A DNA stretch of 46,643 nt from Actinomycetota bacterium (GCA_030684515.1 JAUXVJ010000019.1:1-46643), one strand, 5' to 3'; counted from the stretch's first letter, positions 8,225 through 17,738 are shown. Numbers and translations: made by a program. The notes: a model not told the origin generated them from the letters alone.

Positions 8225-10436
8225 TGTGACGCGCGGCCTGACCATCATCGAAGGGACAGAAGCGGGCACGAAATTCGGCCAGGCGCTGCGCGCTCTGTGC
8301 GTCCTGGAACTCGCGGTTGACGAAGACCTTGACGAGTTCAGCCTGATTGATCGCCACGGCCCCTGGCGGGCTCGCAAGCAGATCGAAATATGTCCCTCTC
8401 GCCTCCTGATATGCCTCCCAATCATCAGCGAATATCACGATCGGACGATTGAGCACTGCGAAGTCGAACATCACTGATGAGTAGTCCGTGATGAGCAAGT
8501 CGGCCGCCAGATAGCAATCGACAATTGACGGCAATGCCGAACCATCAATGACCCGGCCCGAGGCCACCAGATCGTTGATGCGCGGCCCCAGGCTCGTGGT
8601 GTGGTGCGCGCGAACGATGAACACGTAATCTTCCGAAACGTGCTCAATCAAGTCTGCGAAGTCGATACGCAATGAAGTGTCGCCTTCAACATCGCGGTAG
8701 GTCGGCGCGTACAGGACCACCTGTTGATCAGGTTTCACGCCCAGGCGCGCACGGCTTGCCTGCACATCGTCCGAAGTCGCATTCACCAGTACGTCATTGC
8801 GCGGATAGCCATATTCAAGCCAGGTGTATGAACACGGATACGCGTGCCCCCACATCTCTGTCGAGTATGGATTTGAACTCACAGCGAAATCCCAGTTATC
8901 GCTGCGCCGGAGCAGGTCCACAAATTCCTGACGACTACGCGCTGCGTCAGTTGCAACGACGCGGTTTCCCTTGCGCGGAGCCACCCGCTTGGGATCGATT
9001 GCATTGCTTGCCACATCGTGACCCATGACATCCAAGCCACAGTGTTTCAGCGGAGTGCCATGCATCGTCTGGATCATCTGCTGACCTGGGCGCTTGACGA
9101 AGGCCCCCGGGAAATTCACGTTGTTGACGAGGTACTTGGCGCGGGCAAGCACAACCCACTGCTTCAGGGAGTTGGGAGCCACATGAGCAACGCCTGCCGG
9201 CAGGCGAGCAGCCTTGTCCTTGTCCATGATCCACACGGCTTTGAAGTCGGGGGCGACCTCGGGCAGTGCGTCGAAGATCGCCTTGGGGTTGCATCCGAAT
9301 CCGCTTCCCCAGTATTCGGAGAACACCACAAGCTTGGGATCCATGGGTCGCATGCGCGCAACGATGTAGTACAGACGTCCGACAGCACGCACCTTGCGCA
9401 AGGTGCGACGGACCGGCCAATAGATGCGCCCTATGAAGCGACGAGTCGGCGCCCGCTTCTGATCGACCCAGCTGTACATAGCAAAGGAGCGGTAGGACTT
9501 CTTGCGAAACAAGCCAGCGCGAATATTGCTCGGACGATTCTGAGTGTGATCACCTTCAGCTTCCGGGGTGTGACGTTGGACGGAGACTGTCGCCTGCTCG
9601 TAGAACCGTCGTCGCTCGGACTTTGCAAGTCTTCCGCCGTGTTGAAGGATGATCACATAGTGATTGACCATGATGTCGAACAAGTGTCGACGCATGCCTT
9701 CGCTGATACCAATGCGATCAGCTTCAGCGAACACTCGGTCGTACTGAGCGAATACATCGAAGTGTCTGGGACTGGTCGTACCAAGGATGTTTCCTGAGCG
9801 ACGCTGTCGATAGAGCAGCACCACACGATTCAGGGAAACTGCAGTGCGCGCATTGAGCAGCACCGTGTACGTATAGGAAATGTCCTCATACAAGCCGGTT
9901 TGAAAATGCACATCGAGTTCCTGCAGAAAATCTCGCCGATAGGCCTTGTTGCAGGCGATCGGCAGCAGGTTGAACAGGCGTCGGTGCTCCTGCGGCCTGA
10001 AGACACCCACTGAGAGATTGGCCAGCAACTCGGCTCCCCAGCTGACCGCCTGCCTGCCGTCCCACCACACGCGCGAGTAGTTGTAGATCAACACCTCGGG
10101 CAAGTCGTTTGCCCGCAATTTGTCGGCAATGGACTTCAAGGAGCCAGGAGCGAATGTGTCGTCTCCATCGAGAAACAAGATGTACTCGCCAGTAGCAGCG
10201 GCCAGGCCAGCGTTTCTAGCCATGCCCAGGCCAACATTTGCTTCCAGATGCACGGGTCGAATGCGGGGATCCAGGCTGGCCATCTCGTCGACGATGCGGC
10301 CACTGTGATCAGGAGTGCAGTCGTTGACCACCACAATTTCAAAATCGCTGAAGTCCTGCTCAAGCACCGATTCCAAGCAGGCACGGATGTACGACTGCAC
10401 GTTGTACACCGGAACGATGATGGAGAAGAACGCCAT
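8196..10436 (-). CDS. GT2 glycosyltransferase fused to TagF-like CDP-glycerol glycerophosphotransferase
   Basis: This 746-residue two-domain cytoplasmic enzyme probably builds a teichoic-acid-like or glycerophosphate-decorated polymer. The N-terminal GT2 domain (about 3-230) shows FSIIVPVYN and a DGDD metal-binding motif. The C-terminal domain (about 370-740) is a CDP-glycerol:glycerophosphate glycerophosphotransferase with the family motifs MHGTPLK (a catalytic-type His), RAHHT and TDYSS. I chose the ATG at 10436 because the GT2 fold begins right after it, and because a TATCCT hexamer lies 8 nt upstream without Shine-Dalgarno (leaderless pattern). An in-frame ATG at 10478 would add 14 residues. 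It is divergent from the sulfotransferase gene. The ABC exporter downstream of that gene is the likely transporter of its product. Confidence 0.88.
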   Translation of the reverse strand: MAFFSIIVPVYNVQSYIRACLESVLEQDFSDFEIVVVNDCTPDHSGRIVDEMASLDPRIRPVHLEANVGLGMARNAGLAAATGEYILFLDGDDTFAPGSLKSIADKLRANDLPEVLIYNYSRVWWDGRQAVSWGAELLANLSVGVFRPQEHRRLFNLLPIACNKAYRRDFLQELDVHFQTGLYEDISYTYTVLLNARTAVSLNRVVLLYRQRRSGNILGTTSPRHFDVFAQYDRVFAEADRIGISEGMRRHLFDIMVNHYVIILQHGGRLAKSERRRFYEQATVSVQRHTPEAEGDHTQNRPSNIRAGLFRKKSYRSFAMYSWVDQKRAPTRRFIGRIYWPVRRTLRKVRAVGRLYYIVARMRPMDPKLVVFSEYWGSGFGCNPKAIFDALPEVAPDFKAVWIMDKDKAARLPAGVAHVAPNSLKQWVVLARAKYLVNNVNFPGAFVKRPGQQMIQTMHGTPLKHCGLDVMGHDVASNAIDPKRVAPRKGNRVVATDAARSRQEFVDLLRRSDNWDFAVSSNPYSTEMWGHAYPCSYTWLEYGYPRNDVLVNATSDDVQASRARLGVKPDQQVVLYAPTYRDVEGDTSLRIDFADLIEHVSEDYVFIVRAHHTTSLGPRINDLVASGRVIDGSALPSIVDCYLAADLLITDYSSVMFDFAVLNRPIVIFADDWEAYQEARGTYFDLLASPPGAVAINQAELVKVFVNREFQDAQSAQRLAEFRARFCPFDDGQAARHIIERVMLAR

Positions 10437-10510
10437 GAAGGTTGAGGATAGGCCTTGCACACTGACGCTCTCGCGCATGTTTGGTCAGGAGTCTCACAAC
10501 GGCGCTGTAG

Positions 10511-10516
10511 TAGGGT
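10511..10516 (+). promoter_or_regulatory. Putative -10 box for the sulfotransferase gene
   Basis: TAGGGT fits the actinobacterial TANNNT -10 hexamer and ends 6 nt before the GTG at 10523. That spacing would start the transcript at or next to the start codon. No clear -35 is visible. Confidence 0.4.
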
Positions 10517-10522
10517 CAGCGG

Positions 10523-11419
10523 GTGAATTTGGGATCAAATGACTGCCTCAATCCAGTACTCGTAGGTGGCACTGGCCGCAGTGGATCCACGATTCTCGGA
10601 CAGATTCTTGGGCACCATCCCGAGTTGATGCTCACCGATCCACCAGAGATCAGGTTCCTGGCAAATGACCACGGAGTCGCCGAGGCGCTGACCATGGCCA
10701 AGGGACCATTGCGGCGGCGTCTGCGCTCCAAGCGTGAGGCGCGCCTGTGCTTGGAGCGCACCAAGACCCTGTGGTTCTGGCGTGCAGCCAAGATCGGACT
10801 GCACACCTCGATCAGCATCGAGGACCTTAATCTGCTCGGCGAGGCCTATCTCGCGGAGTTCGGCAAGGATCCAGTGGCAGCCTCACAGAACTTCACCTAC
10901 GCCATCATGGCCAAGGTTGCCGCGGAGGCCAAGGGTCGTCGCTGGGTCGATACCACTCCGGCGAATGCCCGGATTTCGGAGCAGATCGAGCCGATCTACC
11001 CACAATCGCAGGTCATTGCGATGATTCGCGACGGCCGCGACGTGGCTGCCTCATTTGTTGAGCAGAATTTTGGCCCGAACGAGATCTTCGCCTCCCTGCG
11101 CCAATGGGAGAAGCGGACCCTGCTGATTCATCAGGCAACTCTGGCCAGCGCGCCAGGGCGTTGCATCATCGTGGACATGCTGGATCTGGTTGATCGCGAA
11201 CGCGAGCAGACCTTGCAGCGCATCTGTGACTTCCTCAACGTGCCACTGGACCCTGGCATGAAGTCATGGTTTGACGAGACAGTGAACGCCGAGAATGCCC
11301 ATGTGGGACGTTGGCGCACCCAGTTCGACTCCGACACCACCTTGGAGATCGATCGTGTCTATGGCGAGATGGTCGAGCAATTGCACGACCAGGGGGTCCA
11401 GATCCCTCTTGTCTCCTGA
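10523..11419 (+). CDS. Sulfotransferase family protein
   Basis: This is a 298-residue cytoplasmic sulfotransferase-fold protein that would transfer sulfuryl from PAPS to a carbohydrate or lipid acceptor. The N-terminal phosphosulfate-binding loop GGTGRSGST is clear at about 15-23. The second, 3'-phosphate-binding region is seen in the QVIAMIRDGRDVAASF stretch (about 165-180), which carries the typical Arg and Ser. Length matches the Sulfotransfer_3 type. It starts with GTG and lacks a Shine-Dalgarno, and a TANNNT hexamer lies 6 nt upstream. Its position between a TagF-like enzyme and a TagGH-like exporter suggests that the acceptor is the exported polymer. This is inference from context. Confidence 0.85.
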   Translation: MNLGSNDCLNPVLVGGTGRSGSTILGQILGHHPELMLTDPPEIRFLANDHGVAEALTMAKGPLRRRLRSKREARLCLERTKTLWFWRAAKIGLHTSISIEDLNLLGEAYLAEFGKDPVAASQNFTYAIMAKVAAEAKGRRWVDTTPANARISEQIEPIYPQSQVIAMIRDGRDVAASFVEQNFGPNEIFASLRQWEKRTLLIHQATLASAPGRCIIVDMLDLVDREREQTLQRICDFLNVPLDPGMKSWFDETVNAENAHVGRWRTQFDSDTTLEIDRVYGEMVEQLHDQGVQIPLVS

Positions 11420-11509
11420 GTCGGTGCACGTGCGGGCTGCAGCGCCGGGGCATGATGGGCCGCGCGGGGCTTCTAAGGTATGCAGCCCAATGAACAAAGT
11501 AGGCAATAG

Positions 11510-12421
11510 ATGAGCGAACGAGTGGGGACACCGGACCGTCCAGTCCACGTCTTCCTTCCTCATCGCGCCGGGCTGCCCCGCCTGAGCACCTATTTCGTCA
11601 CCTTGTGGCGCCGACGTCACTTTGCCATCGAACTGTCACGAGCATCGATGCGCGCAGCTCACACCAACACATTCTTCGGGCAGTTCTGGCTCGTCATCAG
11701 CCCGGCGCTGAATGCTGCGGTGTACTTCCTGCTCGTCAACATCATCCGCGGCGGCAATAGCGGTCCAGATTTCTTTCTTCACCTGCTTGCCGGGCTCTTC
11801 GCCTTCAACTTCATCTCGGCGACGATGAGCGCCGGCGCAAATTCTGTAGTGAGCGGTGGCAGTCTCGTGCTCAACACGGCATTTCCGCTCTTGCTGCTGC
11901 CATGGTCTGCATTGCGAACAGCCTTCTTCCGCTTCCTGCCATCACTCATCATTCTGCTGGCCTTCTTCACCTACTTCGCCTTTGTCGGGCCTCATCCAGT
12001 CTCCTGCGATGCAGCTGGCGTCTGCGTGGAACTCAACACTGTGCACTTCAGCCCAGTCCAACTCATGGCAATCCCAGCATTCCTGTTGATCTTCGTCTTC
12101 GCTGCTGGTCTTGCCGCGCTCATGGCAACTGTGCAGGTCTACTTCCGTGACACCACGCAGTTCCTGCCATACGCCACCAGAATCTGGCTCTACCTGTCAC
12201 CAGTGCTGTACTACGCCGACCAATTGCAGCCATGGATGCTGAAGCTGGAGTACTTCAATCCGCTGTTTCCGCTGCTCGGCATATGGACCGACACTCTCGC
12301 TCGCGGGGTCATGCCGTCACTGAGCTGGTGGTTGGGTTCAGCAGCCTGGGCATTTGGGACCCTGCTGATCGGAACCTTGTACTTCGTCTCCCGCGAACGT
12401 GAGTTTGCGGTGCGAATTTGA
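11510..12421 (+). CDS. ABC-2 type polysaccharide/teichoic acid export permease
   Basis: This 303-residue integral membrane subunit of an ABC exporter has about six helices, with an N-terminal cytoplasmic stretch (about 1-55) containing the amphipathic interface segment. The family pattern TNTFFGQFWLVISPALNAAVYFL and the late YLSPVLYY element are typical of the TagG/Wzm/RfbD permeases that move lipid-linked teichoic acids or O-antigen-like glycans across the membrane. A mature dimer with the ATPase encoded 28 bp downstream is expected. A weak AGTAGG lies 6 nt before the ATG, and a TAAGGT hexamer is at 11474-11479. Together with the GT2-TagF and sulfotransferase genes it forms a surface-polymer locus. 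Confidence 0.88.
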   Translation: MSERVGTPDRPVHVFLPHRAGLPRLSTYFVTLWRRRHFAIELSRASMRAAHTNTFFGQFWLVISPALNAAVYFLLVNIIRGGNSGPDFFLHLLAGLFAFNFISATMSAGANSVVSGGSLVLNTAFPLLLLPWSALRTAFFRFLPSLIILLAFFTYFAFVGPHPVSCDAAGVCVELNTVHFSPVQLMAIPAFLLIFVFAAGLAALMATVQVYFRDTTQFLPYATRIWLYLSPVLYYADQLQPWMLKLEYFNPLFPLLGIWTDTLARGVMPSLSWWLGSAAWAFGTLLIGTLYFVSREREFAVRI

Positions 12422-12449
12422 CCCGGGCCAAGAATCGAGGTGAGTGCTG

Positions 12450-13271
12450 ATGGAAGACGAAATGGGTGATCCGATCCCGCAGATCGCACACCGCTCGATC
12501 TCCAACGAAGTGGCCATCACTGTCTCAGATCTTGATGTCACCTACCGGACCACCATTGAGAAGCGCCCAACCTTGAAGCAGGCGATCGTCCGCCTCGGCC
12601 GTGGCAAGCGTTCAGTACGCACAGTCGAGGCGCTCAAGGATGTGTCGTTCCAGGTCAATCGCGGCACGGTACTTGGCATCATCGGTCACAACGGCGCTGG
12701 CAAGAGCACGCTCATGCGGACGGTGGCTGGCATCGTGCCGCCTTCGCGCGGCAAGGTGGAGGTGGTGGGGCGCACCAGCACACTGCTCTCCTTGGGTGTT
12801 GGATTCAATCGCCAGCTCACCGGTCGTGAGAACGTGATCCTGGGTGGCTTGGCAGCTGGGCTGACCAAGGATGAGCTCGAGGACCGCTATGAGCGCATCG
12901 CTGAATTCGCCGATATCGGTGACTTCATCGAAATGCCCATGCGTTCCTACTCATCTGGCATGGCTGCCCGACTCGCCTTCAGTGTCGCGGTTCACCTTGA
13001 CCCCGACATCCTGTTGATCGATGAAGCGCTGTCCACTGGCGATGCTGTGTTCAAGGAGAAGGCCACAGAGCGCATGCAGCAACTGGTCGACAACTCCAGC
13101 ACCATGCTGTTGATCTCGCACGCCTTGCGCACGATCATCAACATGAGCACAGACTGCATCTGGCTTGATCACGGAAAACTGATGATGCGCGGCAACCCCG
13201 AAGAGGTAGTCAACGCCTACACCGACTACATGCATGTGAAGAAGACTTCAGCAGTCCTCAACGACATGTGA
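12450..13271 (+). CDS. ABC transporter ATP-binding subunit, TagH/Wzt type
   Basis: This 273-residue ATPase partners with the preceding permease. It carries Walker A GHNGAGKST (about 86-94), a family-specific YSSGMAARL signature, and Walker B ILLIDEALSTGD. The degenerate signature in place of LSGGQ and the long N-terminal approach to the first strand are characteristic of polysaccharide and teichoic-acid exporters. No C-terminal carbohydrate-binding domain is present, which points to a Wzt form without substrate-tail recognition, or to the TagH core. I chose the ATG at 12450, which has GAGGTGA at 12437-12443. A GTG at 12444 is also in frame. The gene ends 6 bp from the convergent MFS gene. Confidence 0.9.
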   Translation: MEDEMGDPIPQIAHRSISNEVAITVSDLDVTYRTTIEKRPTLKQAIVRLGRGKRSVRTVEALKDVSFQVNRGTVLGIIGHNGAGKSTLMRTVAGIVPPSRGKVEVVGRTSTLLSLGVGFNRQLTGRENVILGGLAAGLTKDELEDRYERIAEFADIGDFIEMPMRSYSSGMAARLAFSVAVHLDPDILLIDEALSTGDAVFKEKATERMQQLVDNSSTMLLISHALRTIINMSTDCIWLDHGKLMMRGNPEEVVNAYTDYMHVKKTSAVLNDM

Positions 13272-13277
13272 CGGGTG

Positions 13278-14801
13278 CTACTCCTCTACTAATTCAACGC
13301 TCGCTGGAAAGTAGCGCCACGCGATCACTACTCCAGCGGCTGCAATCACCGCGCCAATGGTCATCGCCCACCCCATACCTGACACAAAAGCATCACCCGC
13401 AACTTCGCTGTAGACCCCTGCGACATTCGATGGGATCTGCCCCGCAGCAATTGACGCCGCTGCCAAGGACTCGCGCGCTGCCTGGACCGCAAAATCGGGA
13501 ACGAGACTGATGCGATCCCCAGCAGCGAGGATTTCGGCCTCGATGTGCTGCCGGTAGGTGATCGACATGGTGGCTCCAAGAATGGCTACTCCAAAGGCGC
13601 CACCGAGCTCGGCGACCGCATCGTTGACCGCAGAACCCATGCCAGATCGCTCCGTGGGCACGGAGGCCAGCACTGCATTGGTTGCCTGCGGCAGAGTCAG
13701 CCCCAGTCCGATGCCCATCAGGCCGAAGACACAGGCGATGAATGCGTAGGCGGTCGTTGGACTCAAGGAGCTGAAGCCTAGAAGCCCGATGGTGACGATG
13801 GCCATGCCCGACATCACGAGGCGACGCGCACCAAAATGCTCGGCCAGTCGAGGGCTCACGACCGAGGCAAGTAGCAAGCCCAGAGCGCCGGGCAGCATGG
13901 CAAATCCTGATTCCAGGGGACTCATACCTTGGACCAGTTGCAGAAATTGCGGAAGGAAGAACATCGCGCCCATCAATGCGAAATACACAACGCCCACAAG
14001 GACAATCGCCGTGGAGAACAGCCGATTGGCGAAGAACTGCATCGGCAGCATCGGCCGTGGCGAGTGATGCTCCCACCACACGAAGCCGACCAGCGATGCA
14101 ATTGCCACACCGGCCGAAGTCAATGTGAACGTGCCCAGTCCCGCATCCGGAATTTCAATGATCGTCACCACCAAGGCAATGAGGCCGACTGCAGACAGTG
14201 CCGCACCGATGAGATCCAGTCGAGGTCGCTGCGGATCGCACGACTCCGGGACCAGGATGAGCACGGCAGCAAGCAGTGCGAGCGCGATCGGTGGATTGAC
14301 CAGAAATATTGCCTGCCAGTCGAAGTACTCCAGCAGCACTCCGCCAATGATGGGGCCAATGGCCACACCCAGCCCTGCCACCGCTGCCCAGATGCCAATC
14401 GCTCGTGCGCGCTCTGTGCGGTCTGGAAACACCTGTACAAGAACACTCAGAGTCGACGGCATGATGCACGCGCCACCGATGCCCATCAGGCCTCGGCACA
14501 CAGTCAGCTGAGAGGCATTGACTGACAACGCGGCCGCCAGAGAACCGACGGTGAAGATTGCCAGGCCGATGACCAGCATGCGTCGTCTGCCGAATCGGTC
14601 GCCAAGTGAACCAGCAATCAACAGGCTTCCCGCGAACATCACCGAATAGGCATCAACGACCCACTGCAGTTGCGCAGTAGTGGCGTCCAAGTCCTGCTGA
14701 AGACGTGGCAGAGCCACATTGACGATGGTGTTGTCCAAGGAGATCAATGCAAGTGCACCGGACAGCACGGCAAGCACGGTCCATCGATTCACTGAGCGCA
14801 C
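13278..14801 (-). CDS. MFS drug-efflux transporter, DHA2 (EmrB/QacA) type
   Basis: This roughly 507-residue 14-helix major facilitator probably exports toxic or secondary compounds with proton antiport. It shows the DHA2 motifs: a first helix with LDNTIVNVALP, motif A GDRFGRRRM after helix 2, and the helix-5 antiporter motif around GVAIGPIIGG. The upstream TTG at 14828 lacks a ribosome binding site. The GTG at 14801 has AGGA 8 nt upstream and is preferred, though the stop of the preceding exporter gene lies so close that coupled translation from TTG is possible. It is the last gene of a three-exporter run. Substrate unknown. Confidence 0.85.
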   Translation of the reverse strand: MRSVNRWTVLAVLSGALALISLDNTIVNVALPRLQQDLDATTAQLQWVVDAYSVMFAGSLLIAGSLGDRFGRRRMLVIGLAIFTVGSLAAALSVNASQLTVCRGLMGIGGACIMPSTLSVLVQVFPDRTERARAIGIWAAVAGLGVAIGPIIGGVLLEYFDWQAIFLVNPPIALALLAAVLILVPESCDPQRPRLDLIGAALSAVGLIALVVTIIEIPDAGLGTFTLTSAGVAIASLVGFVWWEHHSPRPMLPMQFFANRLFSTAIVLVGVVYFALMGAMFFLPQFLQLVQGMSPLESGFAMLPGALGLLLASVVSPRLAEHFGARRLVMSGMAIVTIGLLGFSSLSPTTAYAFIACVFGLMGIGLGLTLPQATNAVLASVPTERSGMGSAVNDAVAELGGAFGVAILGATMSITYRQHIEAEILAAGDRISLVPDFAVQAARESLAAASIAAGQIPSNVAGVYSEVAGDAFVSGMGWAMTIGAVIAAAGVVIAWRYFPASVELVEE

Positions 14802-14840
14802 GTCGGCGATCCTAGGTGTCGATGACAAGGAAGCGATGAA

Positions 14841-16064
14841 CTAGACAGCGGGCGGCGCTGTTGGCAAGGCATGCATGCGCGCAGCCCAACGCGCGCCATA
14901 TACACCGGCTGCCAAGGCCGAAGCGGCACCCACTGCAAGAGCCCATCGCGGCCCCGCCGTCTCCGCGATCAATCCGACAATCGGAGCGCCGATAGGCGTG
15001 CTGCCAATAAAGGCAACGGTCCACAAGGACATCACCCGACCACGCATCTGTGGACTTGTGTGCAACTGCACGGCGCTATTGCCAGCCGAGGTGAACCAGA
15101 CACTGGCGGCACCGACCGGAACCATGGCCACCGCAGCCCAGATCACACTGGGCATCGCTGCCGCGACAAGTATGGCCAAACCAAAGGCAAATGAGGCAAC
15201 GGCAATCGCCTTGATGCCGCTGGTCTGACGAGTTGCGCTGACGAGTCCGCCGATGACTGCTCCGACACCCATCGCAGCCGAGATCACACCGAGATCAAAA
15301 GCGTCACCGTGAAAAGTCTCTGCGGTGAAGGCTGGCAGCACGACCTGAAATTCATAGGCCAGCATGCCCACGACCGACATCATGACCAGTGGCACTCGAA
15401 GATCAGGTGTGCGCCAGACATAGCGCAGTCCTTCGCGCAGTTGACCCGGAGCGCGATCCACTTGCTCACTGGGAAGCAGGAGCTCGCCCTTCATGGAAGC
15501 GTACGCAGCGATGACCGCAATGAAACTCGCCGCGTTGACGGCAAAGCACCAGCCCAGTCCAATCGTCGCGATCATCACGCCAGCAACTGCTGGTCCAACA
15601 ATGCGAGCGCCGTTGATGACGACTGAGTTCAAGCTGATGGCATTGCGTACGAGCTCTGGCGGCACCATTTCGCGCACGAACGCCTGTCGAGCCGGCATAT
15701 CGAGCACATAGATGAAGCCGAGCATCAATGACAGTGCCAACACCAGCCCGATAGACGCATGATCGGTGAGGACAAGCACAGCAAGGAGGGCCGCCTGCAC
15801 ACCTGCAAGTGACTGTGTGATGAGCAGCAGCTTGCGCTTCTTGAATCGGTCAACGAGCACGCCACCATAGGGACCGAAGACAAGCACCGGAAGAAATTGG
15901 AAGGCCACAGCCAGACCAATGGACGTTGCAGATCCGGAGATCTCAAGAACGAGCCATCCCATGGCGATCGATTGAATCCAGGTTCCGATAAGCGACACAG
16001 CCTGGCCGGCAAAGAACTTCCGGTAGTTCGGCTGTGCCAACGAAACAAAGGTGCCAATTGCCAT
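14841..16064 (-). CDS. MFS transporter, EntS-like (DHA3-type)
   Basis: This roughly 407-residue 12-helix major facilitator belongs to the MFS_3 group, which includes enterobactin and macrolide exporters. The N-terminus reads NYRKFFAGQAVSLIGTWIQ, typical of that group, and motif A appears as GVLVDRFKKRK. The ATG at 16064 follows directly on a TTG at 16067; either could start translation, and a purine-rich GAGAGTGAG lies upstream. It sits between two DHA2-type exporters, 41 bp downstream of one and ending 12-40 bp before the next. This makes a polycistronic exporter cassette likely. No regulator gene is adjacent. Confidence 0.85.
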   Translation of the reverse strand: MAIGTFVSLAQPNYRKFFAGQAVSLIGTWIQSIAMGWLVLEISGSATSIGLAVAFQFLPVLVFGPYGGVLVDRFKKRKLLLITQSLAGVQAALLAVLVLTDHASIGLVLALSLMLGFIYVLDMPARQAFVREMVPPELVRNAISLNSVVINGARIVGPAVAGVMIATIGLGWCFAVNAASFIAVIAAYASMKGELLLPSEQVDRAPGQLREGLRYVWRTPDLRVPLVMMSVVGMLAYEFQVVLPAFTAETFHGDAFDLGVISAAMGVGAVIGGLVSATRQTSGIKAIAVASFAFGLAILVAAAMPSVIWAAVAMVPVGAASVWFTSAGNSAVQLHTSPQMRGRVMSLWTVAFIGSTPIGAPIVGLIAETAGPRWALAVGAASALAAGVYGARWAARMHALPTAPPAV

Positions 16065-16105
16065 CAAGCGTGCTCACTCTCATAGGTGCACTCTTGCTCT
16101 CAGTA

Positions 16106-17680
16106 TCAGGTCGCGACGTCCTCGACCTCGCTGCGAGCTTGCGGGGTGTCTTCGTGGTGAGTAATGCGCGAAGGAATTGCCATGACGGCATACGCAGCAC
16201 CAGCAAATGCGAGCATCGCGGCCACGACCAGTGCCAGGCGCATGCCGAAGATGTACGAAGAACCTGCAATGTCCAGCAAAGGACCACGCAAGGCCTCCGG
16301 AAGGGAATCAGCCAAGTGCACGGCCGCTGAGAGCGAGGAACCCGCCTGCGTGACCGCTTCAGCCGAAACATTTTCAATAGCTGGGGCGTTGTCACTGAAC
16401 CGCGCCTGGAATCCAACTGTGGCAATGCCACCCAGCAGAGCGATGCCCAAGGCTTGGCCAGATTGCCTGGTGATCTGGTTGAGCGCAGAGGCGCCGCCGG
16501 AACGCTCCGGAGGTACCGCAGTCATCATCGCCTCGGTGCTTGCAGGCATGAAGACGCTGAATGCAACTGCCATCAGTGCAAAGCCGAGTCCCAGCATCCA
16601 ATAGGCCGATGTCGTGGAGGTGGTGGTGATGGCCAGCGCGGCAACGCCAGTCATGGCGGTGCCGAAGGCAATGGTCTTGCGAAGGCCAAAGCGCTGCATG
16701 ATCCATGGTGCACGCGGTACAACGATCAGGTTGACGACAACAATCGGGCCAGAAGTTGCGATGGCAGCCTGCAAAGGTGAATAGCCCTTCACCAACTGCA
16801 GGGAGATAGTCGCCAGGAACATCGCGCCTGACATGGCGATGAACGCGATGGTCAAGGTCACAGCAGCTGCGCTCAACTGCGGGCTCTTCAGCAAGGACAT
16901 CTCGAACATCGGAGTCGAGGTGTGGTTCTCCCAGACGACAAAGAGCAGGCTGGCGCCAACTCCCAGGGCGAAACCGGCAAGAATCGGCGGACTGGTCCAA
17001 CCATGGCTCGGGCCTTCAATCACAGCCCAGATCAATGACCCAAGTGCGACAGTGGACAGCAATGCGCCCAGCAGATCGAATCGGGCCGCGTCGGGGTCGT
17101 GAGAATCGGGAACCATCAGCATGCACAGCACGATCGTGACGGCGAGGAATGGCAGGTTCACAAGGAAGCAGGACTGCCAGCTGAACCAGGCCAACAACAA
17201 TCCACCGGTGATGGGCCCGATGAAGGAGCCAATGGCGTTCATCAGCGACCAGTAGGCGATTGCTTTTCGCCGTTCCATTGCCTCTCGGAAGACGTCAACG
17301 AGAATCGATAGAGTCGCTGGCAAGGTGAGAGCCGCGCCGACCCCCATCAATGCGCGCCAGATGATCAACTGAAGAGGATCTGTCGCAAGCGCTGCACCCG
17401 AGGTCGTCAACAAGGTGATGGCCAGACCTGCAATCAATGCCTTCTTGCGGCCGAACCTGTCGCCAATTGCCGCGCCGGTCAGCAGAAGGCCGGCAAGGAC
17501 CACGATGTAGGAGTCAACGATCCACTGCAATTCAGCGTCACTGGCGCCAAGCTCACGAACCAAAGTCGGCAGTGCAGTGTTCAAGATCGACACCTGCATG
17601 GTGACGGTCACGAGCACTACACAGAGAACGACAAGGACCCACCAGCGTTGTGGATGCCCATGCTCTTGGGCGTGAGACAT
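16106..17680 (-). CDS. MFS drug-efflux transporter, DHA2 (EmrB/QacA) type
   Basis: This 524-residue 14-helix transporter is related to, but clearly distinct from, the one at 13278-14801. Helix 1 carries MQVSILNTALPTL, motif A reads GDRFGRKKA, and the motif-C region reads SFIGPITGG. A His-rich N-terminus (HAQEHGHPQRWW) precedes helix 1. It is the first gene of the exporter run. Its ATG at 17680 is preceded by an inverted repeat (17684-17700) that may be an operator or a leader hairpin, with GAGAG in its loop as the only Shine-Dalgarno candidate. Substrate cannot be told from the sequence. Confidence 0.88.
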   Translation of the reverse strand: MSHAQEHGHPQRWWVLVVLCVVLVTVTMQVSILNTALPTLVRELGASDAELQWIVDSYIVVLAGLLLTGAAIGDRFGRKKALIAGLAITLLTTSGAALATDPLQLIIWRALMGVGAALTLPATLSILVDVFREAMERRKAIAYWSLMNAIGSFIGPITGGLLLAWFSWQSCFLVNLPFLAVTIVLCMLMVPDSHDPDAARFDLLGALLSTVALGSLIWAVIEGPSHGWTSPPILAGFALGVGASLLFVVWENHTSTPMFEMSLLKSPQLSAAAVTLTIAFIAMSGAMFLATISLQLVKGYSPLQAAIATSGPIVVVNLIVVPRAPWIMQRFGLRKTIAFGTAMTGVAALAITTTSTTSAYWMLGLGFALMAVAFSVFMPASTEAMMTAVPPERSGGASALNQITRQSGQALGIALLGGIATVGFQARFSDNAPAIENVSAEAVTQAGSSLSAAVHLADSLPEALRGPLLDIAGSSYIFGMRLALVVAAMLAFAGAAYAVMAIPSRITHHEDTPQARSEVEDVAT

Positions 17681-17683
17681 TGC

Positions 17684-17700
17684 TGCAGTCTCTCACTGCA
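17684..17700. promoter_or_regulatory. Inverted repeat upstream of the MFS exporter run
   Basis: TGCAGT-ctctc-ACTGCA is a perfect 6-5-6 inverted repeat ending 3 nt before the ATG at 17680. It could be a repressor site. Alternatively, on the mRNA, it could be a hairpin presenting or hiding the purine-rich GAGAG loop. Confidence 0.4.
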
Positions 17701-17738
17701 CTATGGGCTAAATCTCACGTTCTGCCCTACGCGAACCC

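Noticed and set aside
9018-9797. 259-codon plus-strand open frame
   Set aside because: It is antisense to the GT2-TagF gene, whose motifs are unambiguous.
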